DNA of 6,550 nucleotides from an uncultured Synechococcus sp. (GTDB lineage: Bacteria > Cyanobacteriota > Cyanobacteriia > PCC-6307 > Cyanobiaceae): the NCBI GenBank assembly GCA_913020095.1, contig CAJWAH010000076.1, positions 1 through 6,550 of the forward strand, given 5' to 3'. The notes below the pieces were generated by a model. The model had not been told where the DNA came from. It saw only the letters and a list, made by a program, of their open reading frames with translations, and did not search any database. Numbering within the stretch: position 1 is the stretch's first letter; each line of letters starts with the position of its first letter. The position numbers and the translations under genes were made by a program. This document shows positions 5,507 to 6,550 of this stretch, piece by piece.

Positions 5507-6550
5507 GCGCGCTGGCTGATGGCTTCGCTGGGGGACTGGGGCAGCCGCTGGCTGGCGGCTTGGATCAAGCCGGTGAACAGCGGATGGGGTCGGCCCGGCC
5601 GCGAGAGGAATTCGGGGTGGTACTGGCAGGCGAGGAAATAGGGATGGCCTTTGAGTTCGATCAGTTCCACCAAGCGGCCATCGGGCGAAACGCCGGAGAT
5701 TTCATAGCCCGATTCCAGGAACAGATTGCGGTAGGCGTTGTTGAACTCGTAGCGGTGGCGGTGGCGCTCGTAGACCACCTCTTCGCCATAGAGCTCATGG
5801 GCCTTGGTGCCCGGTGAGAGCCGGCAGGGGTAGACGCCCAGGCGCATGGTGCCGCCCAGATCAACCACGTCTTGCTGCTCGGGCAGCAGGTGAATCACCG
5901 GATGGGTGGTGGCTGGTTCCAGCTCGGCGCTGGTGGCCCCCGCCAGTCCGGCGGTGTTGCGGGCCCACTCGATCACCGCTGTTTGCATGCCCAGGCAAAG
6001 GCCCAGGAAGGGCACACGCTGTTCGCGGGCCCAGCGGATGGCAGCGATCTTGCCGTCGACGCCGCGATTGCCAAAGCCGCCGGGCACCACCACCGCGTCC
6101 ATGCCTTTGAGCAGGCCATCGGCACCGTCTTCTTCGATCTGCTCGGCGCAGATCCAGTGCAGATCCAGGGCGCTATCGCAATGGATGCAGGCATGGCGCA
6201 GCGCTTCAACAACCGAGAGGTAGGCGTCGTTGAGTTGCACGTATTTACCCACCAGGGCCACCTTCACGGCGGGCCCGGGATTGCGCAGCTTCTGCACCAA
6301 CGCTTCCCAGGAGGCCATGTCGCTCTCGTGGTCCTGCAGGTTCAGGGCATCGAGCACCTGGCGGCAGAGCCCGCCTTTCTCCAGGGCGATGGGCACGGCA
6401 TAGATGCTGTCGGCATCCAGGGAGGGCACCACCGCTCGGGTGGGCACGCCGCAGAAGCCGCCGATCTTGGCCTTGAGTTCGTCATCGATCGGCCGATCGC
6501 TGCGGCACACGAGGATGTCGGGCTGGATACCGATCGAGCGCAGCTCCTTG
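5503..6550 (-). CDS. pyrG: CTP synthase PyrG, C-terminal two thirds (5' end outside window)
   Basis: 348 residues of CTP synthase are visible; the frame stays open to the window edge, so the gene is partial and the GTG at 6510 is an internal Val codon ([11 protein letters not shown]), not a start. The enzyme aminates UTP to CTP using ATP and glutamine. The visible part begins near the end of the synthase domain ([26 protein letters not shown]), then the linker and class I glutaminase domain from [14 protein letters not shown]. Landmarks are [10 protein letters not shown], the nucleophile Cys in FLGLCLGMQ (codon 5995-5997) and the His/Glu pair in QYHPEF (codons 5617-5619 and 5611-5613). All three glutaminase residues are intact. 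About 200 N-terminal residues should lie beyond the window. Its stop overlaps the queE start by 4 nt. It is the first visible gene of the cluster, whose promoter is probably upstream of it. Confidence 0.97.
   Translation of the reverse strand, partial: KELRSIGIQPDILVCRSDRPIDDELKAKIGGFCGVPTRAVVPSLDADSIYAVPIALEKGGLCRQVLDALNLQDHESDMASWEALVQKLRNPGPAVKVALVGKYVQLNDAYLSVVEALRHACIHCDSALDLHWICAEQIEEDGADGLLKGMDAVVVPGGFGNRGVDGKIAAIRWAREQRVPFLGLCLGMQTAVIEWARNTAGLAGATSAELEPATTHPVIHLLPEQQDVVDLGGTMRLGVYPCRLSPGTKAHELYGEEVVYERHRHRYEFNNAYRNLFLESGYEISGVSPDGRLVELIELKGHPYFLACQYHPEFLSRPGRPHPLFTGLIQAASQRLPQSPSEAISQRA

Noticed and set aside
6508..6510. GTG as a possible pyrG start
   Set aside because: The frame continues to the window edge and encodes the conserved sequence just before it (GIQPDILV), so this is an internal Val codon of a gene cut by the window.
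1..6550. tRNA or rRNA genes, CRISPR arrays, insertion sequences, attachment sites, riboswitches
   Set aside because: Looked for on both strands by eye; no supporting structure or repeats were seen, and genes occupy almost the whole window.

Overview
This window reads as a core chromosomal segment of a GC-rich picocyanobacterium of the marine Synechococcus/Cyanobium type. The evidence is a urea-type ABC transporter tail (urtCDE), a DUF1830 protein (a family I know essentially from cyanobacteria), protein sequences close to that lineage, tight gene packing, and no cyanobacterial HIP1 octamer (GCGATCGC) found by eye. The assignment comes from recognising protein sequence, not from a database search.

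Layout. Positions 1-1761 on the + strand hold the end of urtC and complete urtD and urtE, joined by stop/start overlaps with strong Shine-Dalgarno sequences. A 9-nt gap and a hairpin over both stop codons separate urtE from a convergent small gene on the - strand (1771-2016, DUF1830). An AT-rich intergenic stretch (2017-2140) follows. From 2141 to the window end, all on the - strand, is a compact cluster that in transcription order reads pyrG (N-terminus outside the window), queE, queC, pabB, and a class IV aminotransferase gene, probably pabC. The junctions are a 4-nt overlap (pyrG/queE), a 9-nt gap (queE/queC), a 4-nt overlap (queC/pabB) and a 1-nt gap (pabB/pabC). No promoter is evident inside this cluster, so it is probably transcribed from upstream of pyrG.

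Function. The urt genes encode the last part of a permease and both ATPases of a urea importer. The - strand cluster combines CTP synthesis (PyrG), two steps of 7-deazaguanine (queuosine precursor) synthesis (QueE, QueC), and the two chorismate-to-p-aminobenzoate steps of folate synthesis (PabB, PabC). Queuosine and folate synthesis share GTP cyclohydrolase I as entry enzyme, which gives the grouping some metabolic sense. The partners folE, queD and pabA are not in the window.

I do not see a new defence, mobile or otherwise undescribed system. The points most worth a second look are a Cys in place of the conserved PLP-contacting Glu in the PabC-like enzyme, the uncharacterised DUF1830 gene, and a terminator-like hairpin with a T-tract on the + strand where no + strand gene ends.
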